A stretch of DNA of 64,000 bases, taken from an uncultured Alistipes sp. Its GTDB lineage: Bacteria > Bacteroidota > Bacteroidia > Bacteroidales > Rikenellaceae. The position numbers were made by a program, and so were the translations under genes. A model generated the notes under the pieces. That model made no database searches and was not told where the DNA came from. It saw nothing but the letters and a program-made list of their open reading frames with translations. This document shows positions 1 to 10,976 of the stretch, one piece after another. How positions within the stretch are numbered: the first letter of the stretch is position 1; each line of letters starts with the position of its first letter. The stretch covers positions 54,687 to 118,686 of the forward strand of contig CANQGQ010000010.1 of NCBI GenBank assembly GCA_947623305.1. Direction: 5' to 3'.

Positions 1-365
1 ATGACCACCTGGCCGTCGACCGGACGCATCCGTTCGTGCGCATGTTTCACCCGCTTCTGGAGCCGTGCGACCACCGGACACGTGGCGTCGATCAGGTCAA
101 TGCCCAATCGGCGGGCAGCCGCATAGGTCGTCGGCGGTTCGCCGTGCGCCCGGATGAAAAGCCGGCAGCCGCCCAATCGGGGCATGTCGTCGTGCGTTAC
201 GGTGTGCAGACCCAGCCGTTCGAGCCGCTGCACTTCGATCCGGTTGTGCACGATGTCGCCCAACGAATAGACCGTACCGCCTGCTGCGAGGGCCTTTTCC
301 GCCTCCGTAATCGCCCGGACGACGCCGAAACAGCATCCCGATTTATCGTCGATTTCGATCTTCAT
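1..365 (-). CDS. ispH: 4-hydroxy-3-methylbut-2-enyl diphosphate reductase, N-terminal part (runs off window start)
   Basis: Minus strand from 365 reads MKIEIDDKSGCCFGVVRAITEAEKAL...YSLGDIVHN...RAHGEPP...DATCPVV, typical IspH/LytB N-terminus; absent from the ORF track because it is open at the edge. Confidence 0.9.
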   Translation of the reverse strand, partial: MKIEIDDKSGCCFGVVRAITEAEKALAAGGTVYSLGDIVHNRIEVQRLERLGLHTVTHDDMPRLGGCRLFIRAHGEPPTTYAAARRLGIDLIDATCPVVARLQKRVKHAHERMRPVDGQVV

Positions 366-398
366 CGCAGTTCCGAATCCGATTCGGTTTGGCGCGTA

Positions 399-1118
399 TC
401 AGGCCTTCCGAAGGATTCCCACCCGTTTCGAATACTCCTCCATAAACCACGCCATCTGTTCCTCTACGGTCATGCGGCTGTTGTCCAGCACGACGGCATC
501 CTCCGCTTGGCGCAACGGCGAGATGGTTCGACCCATGTCGGCTTTGTCGCGTTCGCGGACGTTGCGTTCGATCGCCTCCAACGACACGTCGTCGCCTTTG
601 GCTTTCAGCTCGTCGTAGCGGCGGCGGGCCCGCACGGCCGGATCGGCGGTCATGAAAATTTTCAGCTCGGCATCGGGAAAGACCACCGTGCCGATGTCGC
701 GTCCGTCCATCACCACGCCCCGTCGGCGTCCCATCTCCTGCTGCATGGCCACCAACTTTTGCCGCACGGCGGGAATGGCGCTCACGCCGCTCACGCAGTT
801 GCTTACGTCGATGGTGCGAATCCGGCCCTCGACCCGATCGCCGTTGACATAGATGTCGCTGGCGCCGCGCTCGGGGTTGAAGCGGAACGTAATGGCGATT
901 TCGTCCAACAGCCGTACGACGGCCTCTTCGTCGATGATGCCCGACCGGATGGCCCCATGCTCTTGGGCATAGAGCGTTACGGCGCGGTACATGGCGCCCG
1001 TGTCGATGAAGATGTAACCCAACCGCGCAGCGATGCTTTTGGCGAACGTGCTTTTGCCGCACGACGAAAATCCGTCGATGGCTATGATGATTTTTTTGTG
1101 TTGATCAGTGTCCGACAT
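399..1118 (-). CDS. cmk: cytidylate kinase
   Basis: IIAIDGFSSCGKSTFAKSIAARLGYIFIDTGAMYRAVT and DGRDIGTVVFPDAELKIFMTA; alternate start at 1133. Confidence 0.95.
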   Translation of the reverse strand: MSDTDQHKKIIIAIDGFSSCGKSTFAKSIAARLGYIFIDTGAMYRAVTLYAQEHGAIRSGIIDEEAVVRLLDEIAITFRFNPERGASDIYVNGDRVEGRIRTIDVSNCVSGVSAIPAVRQKLVAMQQEMGRRRGVVMDGRDIGTVVFPDAELKIFMTADPAVRARRRYDELKAKGDDVSLEAIERNVRERDKADMGRTISPLRQAEDAVVLDNSRMTVEEQMAWFMEEYSKRVGILRKA

Positions 1119-1782
1119 TGGGGAAAATGGCAAAAAAGGTCGATAAAATGGTGTAGACGCCCAACAGCCCGATGAGCAGTCCGGCGACGTGGTTGATCGT
1201 GAGCATGTGGCGCGGGCGGAAGCGGCGGCGGAACAGGTTGATGACGAAGGCCAGCAGCGTCCACCAGGCTGCGGCGCCGCCGAAGAATCCGGCGATGGTG
1301 AACGCGGCCAGCAGAAAGCCGTTGAACCCGTTGCCGGTCATCTCGGCGCCCGAGATTTTGAAGATGGCGAAGAAGGTGAGAATGTAGGGAATCACCAACA
1401 CGAAATTGGCGAGGGTGAATCCGAAAATCGACGCGAAATCCTGCCACAGCGAACTTTTTCCGGCGCGGTTGCGGCGGATTTGCGGCACGGGGTTCTGCGA
1501 GAAGATGTAGACGCCGAAGATGACGACCAGGATGCCTGCGACGACCCGCAACAGGGTGCTGTACTGTTCGATGCTGGCTTGCAGCAGCGAGTAGAAAAAC
1601 AGGGCGAACATGGCCATGAACGTATCGGCGCAGGCGACGCCGAATCCCGAGACGATACCCGAACGCCGGTTTTTGGAGAGCGTGCGTTGGATGCACAGCA
1701 CCGCTACGGGGCCGACGGTGATCGACGCAGCGATGCCGACGTAGATGCCGCGGAAAAGCACTTCAACGAATTCGAATCCCAT
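1105..1782 (-). CDS. LysE family translocator
   Basis: 225 aa multi-TM; GIYVGIAASITVGPVAVLCIQRTLSKNRRSGIVSGFGVACAD. Confidence 0.8.
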   Translation of the reverse strand: MGFEFVEVLFRGIYVGIAASITVGPVAVLCIQRTLSKNRRSGIVSGFGVACADTFMAMFALFFYSLLQASIEQYSTLLRVVAGILVVIFGVYIFSQNPVPQIRRNRAGKSSLWQDFASIFGFTLANFVLVIPYILTFFAIFKISGAEMTGNGFNGFLLAAFTIAGFFGGAAAWWTLLAFVINLFRRRFRPRHMLTINHVAGLLIGLLGVYTILSTFFAIFPNVGH

Positions 1783-1948
1783 ATAGAGTCAGCAGCAAAG
1801 GCGGATTTAGGGAACAAAGGTACTCAAAAATTTCCTATTCGGACGCTGTCGGCGAGAATGTGTTGATATTTTATCGAAAACTTTGTGGGATCGGCCGGAT
1901 AGGCGGATGGCGGATCGACTATATTTGCACTGTTAAATAGAACGTTCT

Positions 1949-2254
1949 ATGGCAGAGATGAAACAATTCGGGCTCGATGTCGAGTTGAGCGCCGACGTGG
2001 CACAAGGCAATTATTCGAATCTGGCAATCATATCGCACTCCTCTTCGGAATTCATCCTCGATTTCGCGACGGTGCTGCCCGGTGTGGAGAAAGCGCGGGT
2101 CAAAAGCCGCATCATTCTTACGCCCGAGCATGCGAAACGCCTGTTGCGGTCGTTGCAGGAGAACATCGTGCGGTACGAATCGACGATCGGGAAGATCGAA
2201 ATTCCCGTGCCGCAGTCCGGTCCCGACGGCGGCCCCAAAATGGGCCAGGCGTAA
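1949..2254 (+). CDS. DUF3467 domain-containing protein
   Basis: ADVAQGNYSNLAIISHSSSEFILDFA...KSRIILTPEHAKRLLRSLQENI; TATATTTG box at 1920-1927. Confidence 0.8.
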   Translation: MAEMKQFGLDVELSADVAQGNYSNLAIISHSSSEFILDFATVLPGVEKARVKSRIILTPEHAKRLLRSLQENIVRYESTIGKIEIPVPQSGPDGGPKMGQA

Positions 2255-2275
2255 GGCCCGTTCAAACGGGCCCAG

Positions 2276-4690
2276 TTAATAAAAAATGCCTTTGGGGGCG
2301 AAGAGGGCATAGCCGAAACTGAAAACGAGATACATGTTTTTCCAGTTGCGCAGATCGTACTTCGTCAGGCTCAAACTGACCGGCCCGATCGGTGTGTGAT
2401 AGACGAACGACGCATCCACGATGTAGTGCATCTGTCGATTCTCTCCGCCGTAATAAAGAAATTGCGGGTCGTTGTCGCGGCGTTCGCGATACATGGCATA
2501 GAACCCCGTGCGGAAGAAGCAGTTGGGCAGCAGATCGAACGTCGGCATCACGCCGCCCGCTACGAACCGTTTGCCGCGCAGGGCCGGCAGATAGATCATC
2601 CGCGTATGCGGCAGCGGAGCATAGGCCGGCAGCGACAGGAGCGTTGCACCGTTGCAGGTGAAAGGCGGATGGTTCGTGATGACTGCATCGAAGTTCAGCC
2701 CCAGCGAAAACCAGGTGCGTTGCGGCAGATCGAAGTATTTGTCCCACGTCAGTCGGGCGCCGAACCATTGCCGGCGTATTTTCGAGCGGAATCCGCCCTT
2801 GTCCAGCGGTTCGAACTTATCTCGGCCCGTTACGAAGATGCCCGAAAGCTGCAGATTCGAACCGCGCCGCGAATGGATCATCCGGTCGAGCGTGTTGCGT
2901 TTGACGGCAGCCATCGCTCCGAAGTAGGTGAAACGGGTGTGGTCGGTTTCGTCGCCCGCGAATCCATCGGCATCGTAGTGGTAGTTGACGTGGCCGAGGT
3001 TGGCCCGCAGCAAAAAGAAACTGCGATGCGTGAGGGGCATCCCGAGACCGAGCGAACCGTAGAGACCGCTCTCCTTGACATGCAGGGCATCGGTTACCTC
3101 GGTCAGATTGCCGAAATTGCCGTGGTTGAGGTCGTGGGTGTGGAAATTGAAGCTGTAGTCGAGAAACAGCGGTTTCCAGGCGTAGAAATCGGTACGCCCG
3201 CCCAAGGAGCCCCACGAATAGAGCGGCCCGGGGAAGAGGTCGGCGCCCCACGATTGGGCAACGCGGCCGATCGAGCGGTAGTTCAGCCCGATGTACCCCA
3301 TGTTGAAAGCCGTCGACGAGATGTTGCCGCCGACCGAAATCTTGAAATTGGGTTTCGTGTGGAAGCGGGCTTCGAACGCATAGCGGCGCGTCTGCGGATC
3401 GTAGATCGCATGGGGAAAATCCATCGTGAAATCGCCGCCGGCCAGCACCTCGTAGAGTTTGTCGCGCAGGCGGTCGAATCCCATCGCCCGTTGCCGGCCC
3501 GTCGATTTGCGGTCGACCTGCATGAAGTCGCGGATGTATTCGCGCTGCGGCGGGGCGAGCCCTTCTATGCGATAGTCGTCGAAGATCAGCGGCGGGCACT
3601 TTTCGCGAAAGGCTTCGCGACGGGCCGCGATTTCGGCGGGCGTGGATCGGGCTTCGACCTGTTGCAAAATTTCGGGCATCTTGGAGAGGGCGTCGGCATA
3701 GCCTGCGTTCATGGTCTCCTCGGCCCGGTCGAAGTCGAGCATACCGACGTCCACCGCGCGGGCGATGCGGATGCTGCGACCCTCGGGCAGCGAATAATCG
3801 GTTTCCTGCATCGCCAGCAGAAAGGCCTGATCCATCAGGCTGTTCTGCTCGCTCGGACGGGTGTTGCCCGAGGTGCAGATGCTGCCGATAATCAACGAAG
3901 GATGGAAACTTTCGTCCAGCGCTTTCCACGGGAAATTGTCGTAGATGCCGCCGTCGTAGAGCAACATCGAATCGCGTACCATCGCCTTGAAAACCAACGG
4001 AATGGACATCGACGCACGGACGGCTTCGCTCAATTCGCCTTCGCGCAGAACGACTGGCTTGCGGGCGTTCATGTCGCTCGCTACGCAGAGAAACGGCACC
4101 ATCAGTCGGTTGAAATCGCCGTCCGAAGCGGCTGTCGCCGGTGCGAAAAGCCCGACGAGCGCCATGTCGATCTGGGTCGACGAGAGCAGGTTGGTCGGGG
4201 ATTGGAAGGTGCGGCTGCCTTTGCGGAAGTCGAGCCGTACGTTGATGAACGAGGGCGATTGTCCGTATTGGCGGTAGTAGGCGAGGTAGCGGTTGGGGTC
4301 GATGCGCCCCGATACCCACTCCTTCACGGCACCCGACGCGACGATGCGGCGCATTTCGGCCGGCGAGTATCCGGCGGCGTACATCGCTGCGATGATGGAA
4401 CCCATCGACGTGCCGGCCACGTAGTCGATGGGGATGCCGTAGGCTTCGAGCGCTTCCAGCACACCTATATGATAAAGGCCTTTGGCGCCGCCGCCGCTCA
4501 TCACCACGCCTATGCCGCCCGTCGCCGGTCTTGCAATGACGGGGCGGTTCCGTAACGAATCGGCGGGCATTTCCGTCGTTTCGCGGACGGCGATCGGTAT
4601 GGCCGATGCTGCCGATGCAGTCGGATGCGTCGGCAAGGTCAGCAGCAAGGCCGCTCCCCAGATCAGGATGTGCGATGGACGGATGCGCAT
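2276..4690 (-). CDS. patatin-like phospholipase with C-terminal outer-membrane beta-barrel-like region
   Basis: GVVMSGGGAKGLYHIGVLEAL, GTSMGS serine motif, DGGIYDNFP; repetitive aromatic C-terminal region. Confidence 0.88.
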   Translation of the reverse strand: MRIRPSHILIWGAALLLTLPTHPTASAASAIPIAVRETTEMPADSLRNRPVIARPATGGIGVVMSGGGAKGLYHIGVLEALEAYGIPIDYVAGTSMGSIIAAMYAAGYSPAEMRRIVASGAVKEWVSGRIDPNRYLAYYRQYGQSPSFINVRLDFRKGSRTFQSPTNLLSSTQIDMALVGLFAPATAASDGDFNRLMVPFLCVASDMNARKPVVLREGELSEAVRASMSIPLVFKAMVRDSMLLYDGGIYDNFPWKALDESFHPSLIIGSICTSGNTRPSEQNSLMDQAFLLAMQETDYSLPEGRSIRIARAVDVGMLDFDRAEETMNAGYADALSKMPEILQQVEARSTPAEIAARREAFREKCPPLIFDDYRIEGLAPPQREYIRDFMQVDRKSTGRQRAMGFDRLRDKLYEVLAGGDFTMDFPHAIYDPQTRRYAFEARFHTKPNFKISVGGNISSTAFNMGYIGLNYRSIGRVAQSWGADLFPGPLYSWGSLGGRTDFYAWKPLFLDYSFNFHTHDLNHGNFGNLTEVTDALHVKESGLYGSLGLGMPLTHRSFFLLRANLGHVNYHYDADGFAGDETDHTRFTYFGAMAAVKRNTLDRMIHSRRGSNLQLSGIFVTGRDKFEPLDKGGFRSKIRRQWFGARLTWDKYFDLPQRTWFSLGLNFDAVITNHPPFTCNGATLLSLPAYAPLPHTRMIYLPALRGKRFVAGGVMPTFDLLPNCFFRTGFYAMYRERRDNDPQFLYYGGENRQMHYIVDASFVYHTPIGPVSLSLTKYDLRNWKNMYLVFSFGYALFAPKGIFY

Positions 4691-4694
4691 GGGG

Positions 4695-5108
4695 TCAGGC
4701 TTGTTCGGAGGCCGGACGGTCGACCCGCAGTTCGAGCGAGATGCCCGACCATTGGTTGATCGACAGGCGTTCGCTGCGGATTCGGTCTCCGTTGTAGGCG
4801 ATTTTCAGATCGAGGGCAAAAGGTTTCGTCGTCTCGATGTCGTTGCTTTGCGGCAGTGTGTGCGGGATGACGTAGACGTAGAGCAGCAGATGGTTGCACG
4901 GCTGCGTTTTGAGCGTAAGCCGTCGGTCGGGCGCTACGTTCGCGGGACGCTCGGCGGGGCCTGCACCGACATCCGCCACGTGCGATTCGGCCGATGCGAA
5001 GTCGATCCGTGTGCCGGCGGCGTCGAAACATCCGCACATCAACACGGCGTTGTACCTCCACCAGCCCTCGAACCGGCTCGCGATTTCGATGGTGAATCCC
5101 TTTTCCAT
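4695..5108 (-). CDS. hypothetical protein
   Basis: ORF MEKGFTIEIASRFEGWWRYNAVLMCGCF..., host-like codon usage; family not recognised. Confidence 0.6.
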   Translation of the reverse strand: MEKGFTIEIASRFEGWWRYNAVLMCGCFDAAGTRIDFASAESHVADVGAGPAERPANVAPDRRLTLKTQPCNHLLLYVYVIPHTLPQSNDIETTKPFALDLKIAYNGDRIRSERLSINQWSGISLELRVDRPASEQA

Positions 5109-5475
5109 AGCGCCAAAGATAAGCAAAAAAACGGGTTTTGCGATAAGGCAGGATAATTGCAGCATCCGTTCCGGCGGAAATGTCCGGAGCGACGAAAAAA
5201 AAGACGTTTCGGCCCATGAACCAGTACGCGGTTCATTCCGACCGAGTTTCTAAAAAGGCGATTAGATACAAATTTACACCGATGGTACTTCAAAACCGTA
5301 TCACCTTGCGGGCTCCGACCGAAGCCCCCGCCAAGGCGGGGGTTTGGGGGTGGGTCGAATTTGTAAACGCGGCTTCGCCGCGAGCGACACGACCGGCAGC
5401 AATGTCAATACATTCGCCAACTCGATTCGGTGCAAAATCGTATATAGTTATTTCTAAAAAATTTATCTAATTTTA

Positions 5476-5507
5476 TTTGCGCGGGAACAAGAAAGTATGT
5501 ACTTTTG
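5476..5507 (+). promoter_or_regulatory. Bacteroidetes-type promoter of gap
   Basis: TTTG (5476-5479) - N20 - TACTTTTG (5500-5507), matching -33 TTTG / -7 TAnnTTTG. Confidence 0.6.
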
Positions 5508-5524
5508 CGCTGTGAAAAAAATAA

Positions 5525-6577
<1,053 letters not shown>

Positions 6578-6604
6578 GCTCATCTGCTTGGATAGCTCGA
6601 TAAA

Positions 6605-6645
6605 GGCCGACCCGATTTTTCGGGCCGGTTTTTTGTTTTTTTCGC
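6605..6645 (+). terminator. rho-independent terminator of gap
   Basis: GGCCGACCCGAtttttCGGGCCGG followed by TTTTTTGTTTTTTT. Confidence 0.75.
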
Positions 6646-6696
6646 CTCGGGTATTAAATTTGCAGAAACAGAAATTCGTTTCTCAATCAAAATCGT

Positions 6697-7149
6697 ATGG
6701 TTATGATGAAAAAAGTCAGGATGATGCTTGCCGGCCTGTCGTTGCTGGTCGCAGCCGTTCCCGTTTTTGCGTCCGATGGACGTCCGATCGACGTGTCGGA
6801 GCTTCCCGCACCCGCTCGTCAGTTTATCGGAACCCATTTCGCCGATGCGAAGGTCTCCTATGCGACGGTCGATGGCCGATTGCTCGACAAGGAGTACGAG
6901 GTGGTCTTCACCGACGGCCGTAAGGTCGAGTTCGGCAAGAACGGCGAGTGGGAACAGGTCGATGCGAAGCGTGGCCAGTTCCCGATGGCGGTGCTCCCGC
7001 AGTCGATCCGCACCTATCTGCGTCAGAACTATCCGGATACGCCGGTTTCGAAGATCGAACGCGACCGGCGCGGTTATGAGGTGGAATTGCGCAGTGGGCT
7101 CGAACTCGATTTCGACCGGAACGGCCAGTTGCTCAAGATCGACGATTGA
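6697..7149 (+). CDS. PepSY-like (DUF2874) periplasmic protein
   Basis: Signal peptide MMKKVRMMLAGLSLLVAAVPVFA, repeated DG..VEFGKNGEWEQVD / ELDFDRNGQLLKIDD. Confidence 0.75.
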   Translation: MVMMKKVRMMLAGLSLLVAAVPVFASDGRPIDVSELPAPARQFIGTHFADAKVSYATVDGRLLDKEYEVVFTDGRKVEFGKNGEWEQVDAKRGQFPMAVLPQSIRTYLRQNYPDTPVSKIERDRRGYEVELRSGLELDFDRNGQLLKIDD

Positions 7150-7277
7150 CTCCCCCGTGCCGCTTTTCGAAAGGGCGGCCTTGCTTCGAACGATACGGCC
7201 CCTGTCCTCTTCGAGGATGCGGCCGTATCGTTGTATAGGCGGAGGCAATGTCGGTATCGGAAAATACGATGCGGATT

Positions 7278-7311
7278 TTTGAACAAGCGACCGATTTCTG
7301 TCGTATCTTTG
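7278..7311 (+). promoter_or_regulatory. Bacteroidetes-type promoter of the ferritin gene
   Basis: TTTG (7278-7281) and TATCTTTG (7304-7311). Confidence 0.6.
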
Positions 7312-7353
7312 CAATGAGAAAAATTCGGAAGAAACTTAAACACAGATACGATT

Positions 7354-7878
<525 letters not shown>

Positions 7879-7903
7879 TAGCATTCCTACAAACTTAATA
7901 AAT

Positions 7904-7955
7904 GTCCGTGCATCGCGTGGGTTTTCCTCGGCGCACGGACTTTTTGTTGTTTTTT
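7904..7955 (+). terminator. terminator of the ferritin gene
   Basis: GTCCGTGC...GCGCACGGAC stem then TTTTTGTTGTTTTTT. Confidence 0.7.
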
Positions 7956-7969
7956 CCCGACGAAATCGT

Positions 7970-8125
7970 TATCTTTGGCTTCGCCGAAGATACTTCGTCT
8001 CGGCATAATCAAGCTAACGCTTGCTTCTACGCTCGACTTTTCGTATCTTTGACTTCGTCGAAGATACTGCGCCTCGGCAATGTTCAAATAAATTTGGCAT
8101 TGTGCTCGGCTTTTTCGTATCTTTG
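7970..8125 (+). repeat. 74-bp palindromic repeat family, two tandem units, upstream of comEC
   Basis: TATCTTTG at 7970, 8044 and 8118 (exact 74-bp period); each unit opens with a CTTCGYCGAAGATAC palindrome and ends CTCGRCTTTTTCG. Confidence 0.9.
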
Positions 8126-8130
8126 ATCTT

Positions 8131-9666
8131 ATGAGTATCCGTTGTCTGCTCGAACGGTTGGAACGGGTGTCCGTGTTGAAGGCGTTCGTGCCGTTCCTCA
8201 TCGGTATCCTGCTGGCGGAGCATTACGCATTGCCCGGATGGTTTCTCGTGGCAGGTATCCTGATCGCCGGCGGGTGTGCCGCGCTTTTCCGTTCGTCGGT
8301 TGCAACGATCGCGTTGTTGCTCGCCGTCGGATTCGGAACGGCTCAGCTCCGGCAGCGGCATCGCACCGTACCTCGGGATGTAACAGCTCTTTTTGACCTG
8401 CGTGTCGAAGGGATTCCCTCCGATCGCGGTGCTCGTTCTTCGGTTGAGGCCGAGGTGATTGCATGGCGCGATCCGTCGTCGGACGAATGGTTCGCCGCCG
8501 GCGACCGGTTGATGCTCTATACCGACAGCCTCGTCGATCTGCAAGTCGGTGAACGCATCGGTTGCCGCGGCCGCATCCGCGATTTCCGCGGCGGGGCTGC
8601 GAGTTATCGGCGGTTGATGCGGCGTCGCGGATTTTCCGGAACGATGTGGGTCGGCGAAGGCAATCTGTTGTTCCGGAATCCGCCGGAAGAGCTTCCGTTC
8701 CATGCTGCGGCCGTCGGGCGGTTGGCTCGGCTGGGATTATCCGATCGGGCGGATGCACTCGTTCGGGCGATGGCGGCGGGCGACAAGAGCCGCCTCACTC
8801 CCGACCTGCGCGAACGGTATGCACGCTGCGGATTTTCGCATCTGCTGGCCGTGTCGGGATTGCACACGGGTATCGTTTTCGGATTGATCTACCTGCTGTT
8901 CGGTTGGTTGTTCCTGTTTCGGCGGGGACATCTCTATTATTACCTGCTCAGCGCGGCAGCTATTTGGATTTTCGTTGCGGCGGCGGGATTTCCGCCCAGC
9001 GCTGTGCGGGCCGCTGTTATGTGTACGCTCATGCAGAGTGCGCTGTTTGCCGGACGGGAGTACGTCGCCTTGAATTCGTTGGCCATCGCGGCCTTCATCA
9101 TGCTGTTGTGGAGACCCGCGTGGGCCGGCGACATCAGTTTCCAGCTGTCGTTTCTTGCGGTCTTTTTCCTGTTGGTTTGGGGCATGCCGATTCAACGGCG
9201 GATCCGTACTCATTGGCGGGCGGTCGATACGGTGATCGCGGCCGTCGTGGTCAGTCTGGTTGCTGGATGCGCCACGGCACCGCTCGTCGCGCATACGTTC
9301 GGCCTAATTCCGGTGGCCGGTTTGTTGTTGAATCCGGTTGCTGTGTTGCCGGCTGCGGTCATCATCTTGTGCGGAACGGTATGGATGCTCGTGCCTGTGC
9401 CGTTTCTCGCGCCGTTGTTCCGCTGGTGCATCGAGGCGGCTGCGTCGTCGCTCGATGCGTTGACCCGTTTTGCCGAATATCTTCCGGCCACGACGGTCGA
9501 ATGTCGTCCCGATAGCGCGACGACCTGTTGCATCTATCTGTCGTTGCTTGCCGCGACGCTGGCCGCTTGGTCGATCGAGCCGCGCGAGGCGAAAACATTG
9601 GATGATACATACAAAAAACACACTCGTGTGTCCGAACCGGGAATCGGACGGCCGCGCTATAAATAA
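8131..9666 (+). CDS. comEC: ComEC/Rec2-family competence protein (OB and competence domains only)
   Basis: CGFSHLLAVSGLHTGIVFGLIY, PPSAVRAAVMCTLM, WAGDISFQLSFLAVF; no C-terminal metallo-beta-lactamase-like domain. Confidence 0.85.
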   Translation: MSIRCLLERLERVSVLKAFVPFLIGILLAEHYALPGWFLVAGILIAGGCAALFRSSVATIALLLAVGFGTAQLRQRHRTVPRDVTALFDLRVEGIPSDRGARSSVEAEVIAWRDPSSDEWFAAGDRLMLYTDSLVDLQVGERIGCRGRIRDFRGGAASYRRLMRRRGFSGTMWVGEGNLLFRNPPEELPFHAAAVGRLARLGLSDRADALVRAMAAGDKSRLTPDLRERYARCGFSHLLAVSGLHTGIVFGLIYLLFGWLFLFRRGHLYYYLLSAAAIWIFVAAAGFPPSAVRAAVMCTLMQSALFAGREYVALNSLAIAAFIMLLWRPAWAGDISFQLSFLAVFFLLVWGMPIQRRIRTHWRAVDTVIAAVVVSLVAGCATAPLVAHTFGLIPVAGLLLNPVAVLPAAVIILCGTVWMLVPVPFLAPLFRWCIEAAASSLDALTRFAEYLPATTVECRPDSATTCCIYLSLLAATLAAWSIEPREAKTLDDTYKKHTRVSEPGIGRPRYK

Positions 9667-9782
9667 GAGTGGAAGCGAAGGTAATTTTCAAAAGCAAAGC
9701 GACTGTCTATCGCGTTAATAAAAAATTCGTATCTTTGACTTTCGGAGTTGTATAATGACTCACCCATAAATCATATATCGCC

Positions 9783-10976
9783 ATGCCCGAAATCTCTCAA
9801 CGTGCCGAATTGATGCCGGCATCGCCGATCCGCAAACTCGTACCGCTTGCCGAGGCCGCCCGTGCCCGAGGTACGAAAATCTATCAACTCAATATCGGCC
9901 AGCCCGACCTGCCGACGCCGCAAGTGGGGCTCGATGCGCTGAAACACATCGACCGCAAGATTCTGGAATACAGCCCGAGCGACGGCTATCGTTCGTTGCG
10001 CGAGAAGCTGGCAGAATACTATGCGCAATACCAGATCAACCTTACGCCCGAGGACATCATCGTTACGGCGGGCGGTTCGGAGGCGGTGTTGTTCGCCTTC
10101 ATGTCCTGTCTGAACCCGGGCGACGAAATCATCGTTCCGGAACCGGCCTACGCCAACTACATGGCTTTCGCCATTTCGGCCGGCGCGGTCATCCGGCCCG
10201 TCGTCTCGACCATCGAACAGGGCTTTGCGCTGCCGGACGTCGCCGAATTCGAGAAACTCATCAACGAGCGGACGCGCGGCATTCTGATTTGCAACCCCAA
10301 CAACCCGACGGGCTACCTTTATACGCGGCGCGAAATGAACAGCATCCGCGATCTGGTGCTCAAATACGATCTATTCCTCTTTTCGGACGAAGTCTACCGT
10401 GAGTTCATCTATACCGGTTCGCCCTATATCTCGGCCTGCCACCTCGAGGGTATCGAACAACATGTCGTGTTGATCGATTCGGTATCGAAGCGTTATTCGG
10501 AGTGCGGCATCCGCATCGGCGCCCTCATCTCCAAAAACCGCAAGGTGCGCGATGCGGTCATGAAATTCTGTCAGGCCCGCCTTTCGCCGCCGCTGCTGGG
10601 ACAGATCGTGGCCGAAGCCTCGATCGACGCTCCGCGGTCGTACAGCGCCGAGGTTTACGAAGAGTATATCGAACGTCGCAAGTGCCTGATCGACGGACTG
10701 AACCGTATCCCGGGCGTCTATTCACCCATTCCGATGGGGGCCTTCTACACGGTGGCGCGTCTGCCGGTCGACGACTGCGATAAGTTCTGTGCCTGGTGCC
10801 TTTCGGACTTCGAGTACGAGGGCGAGACGGTGATGTTGGCCCCCGCTTCGGGATTCTACACCGATCCCCGACTGGGCCGAAACGAGGTGCGGATCGCCTA
10901 CATCCTCTGCAAGGAGGATTTGAAGCGGGCATTGGTCGTTCTCGGAAAGGCCCTCGAAGCCTACAACAACCGATAG
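9783..10976 (+). CDS. PLP-dependent class I aminotransferase (aspartate aminotransferase-like)
   Basis: LNIGQPDLPTP, ICNPNNPTGYLYTR, SDEVYREF, DSVSKRYSECGIRIGAL. Confidence 0.93.
   Translation: MPEISQRAELMPASPIRKLVPLAEAARARGTKIYQLNIGQPDLPTPQVGLDALKHIDRKILEYSPSDGYRSLREKLAEYYAQYQINLTPEDIIVTAGGSEAVLFAFMSCLNPGDEIIVPEPAYANYMAFAISAGAVIRPVVSTIEQGFALPDVAEFEKLINERTRGILICNPNNPTGYLYTRREMNSIRDLVLKYDLFLFSDEVYREFIYTGSPYISACHLEGIEQHVVLIDSVSKRYSECGIRIGALISKNRKVRDAVMKFCQARLSPPLLGQIVAEASIDAPRSYSAEVYEEYIERRKCLIDGLNRIPGVYSPIPMGAFYTVARLPVDDCDKFCAWCLSDFEYEGETVMLAPASGFYTDPRLGRNEVRIAYILCKEDLKRALVVLGKALEAYNNR

Noticed and set aside
36-1175. Long opposite-strand ORFs throughout the GC-rich core (e.g. 36..1175 +, 2396..4555 +, 20836..22152 -, 22091..23452 -, 26818..29118 -)
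   Set aside because: Low-complexity R/H/Q/D-rich translations lying antisense to clearly conserved genes; typical shadow ORFs of high-GC codon usage
2253-2290. GGCCCGTT-CA-AACGGGCC hairpin as a rho-independent terminator
   Set aside because: Perfect stem but no T-tract on the correct side for either flanking gene; left unassigned
9612-9670. tRNA-like antisense T-arm (CCGGGAATCGGAC) at the 3' end of comEC
   Set aside because: Only a partial resemblance; no cloverleaf could be drawn and it lies inside the comEC reading frame
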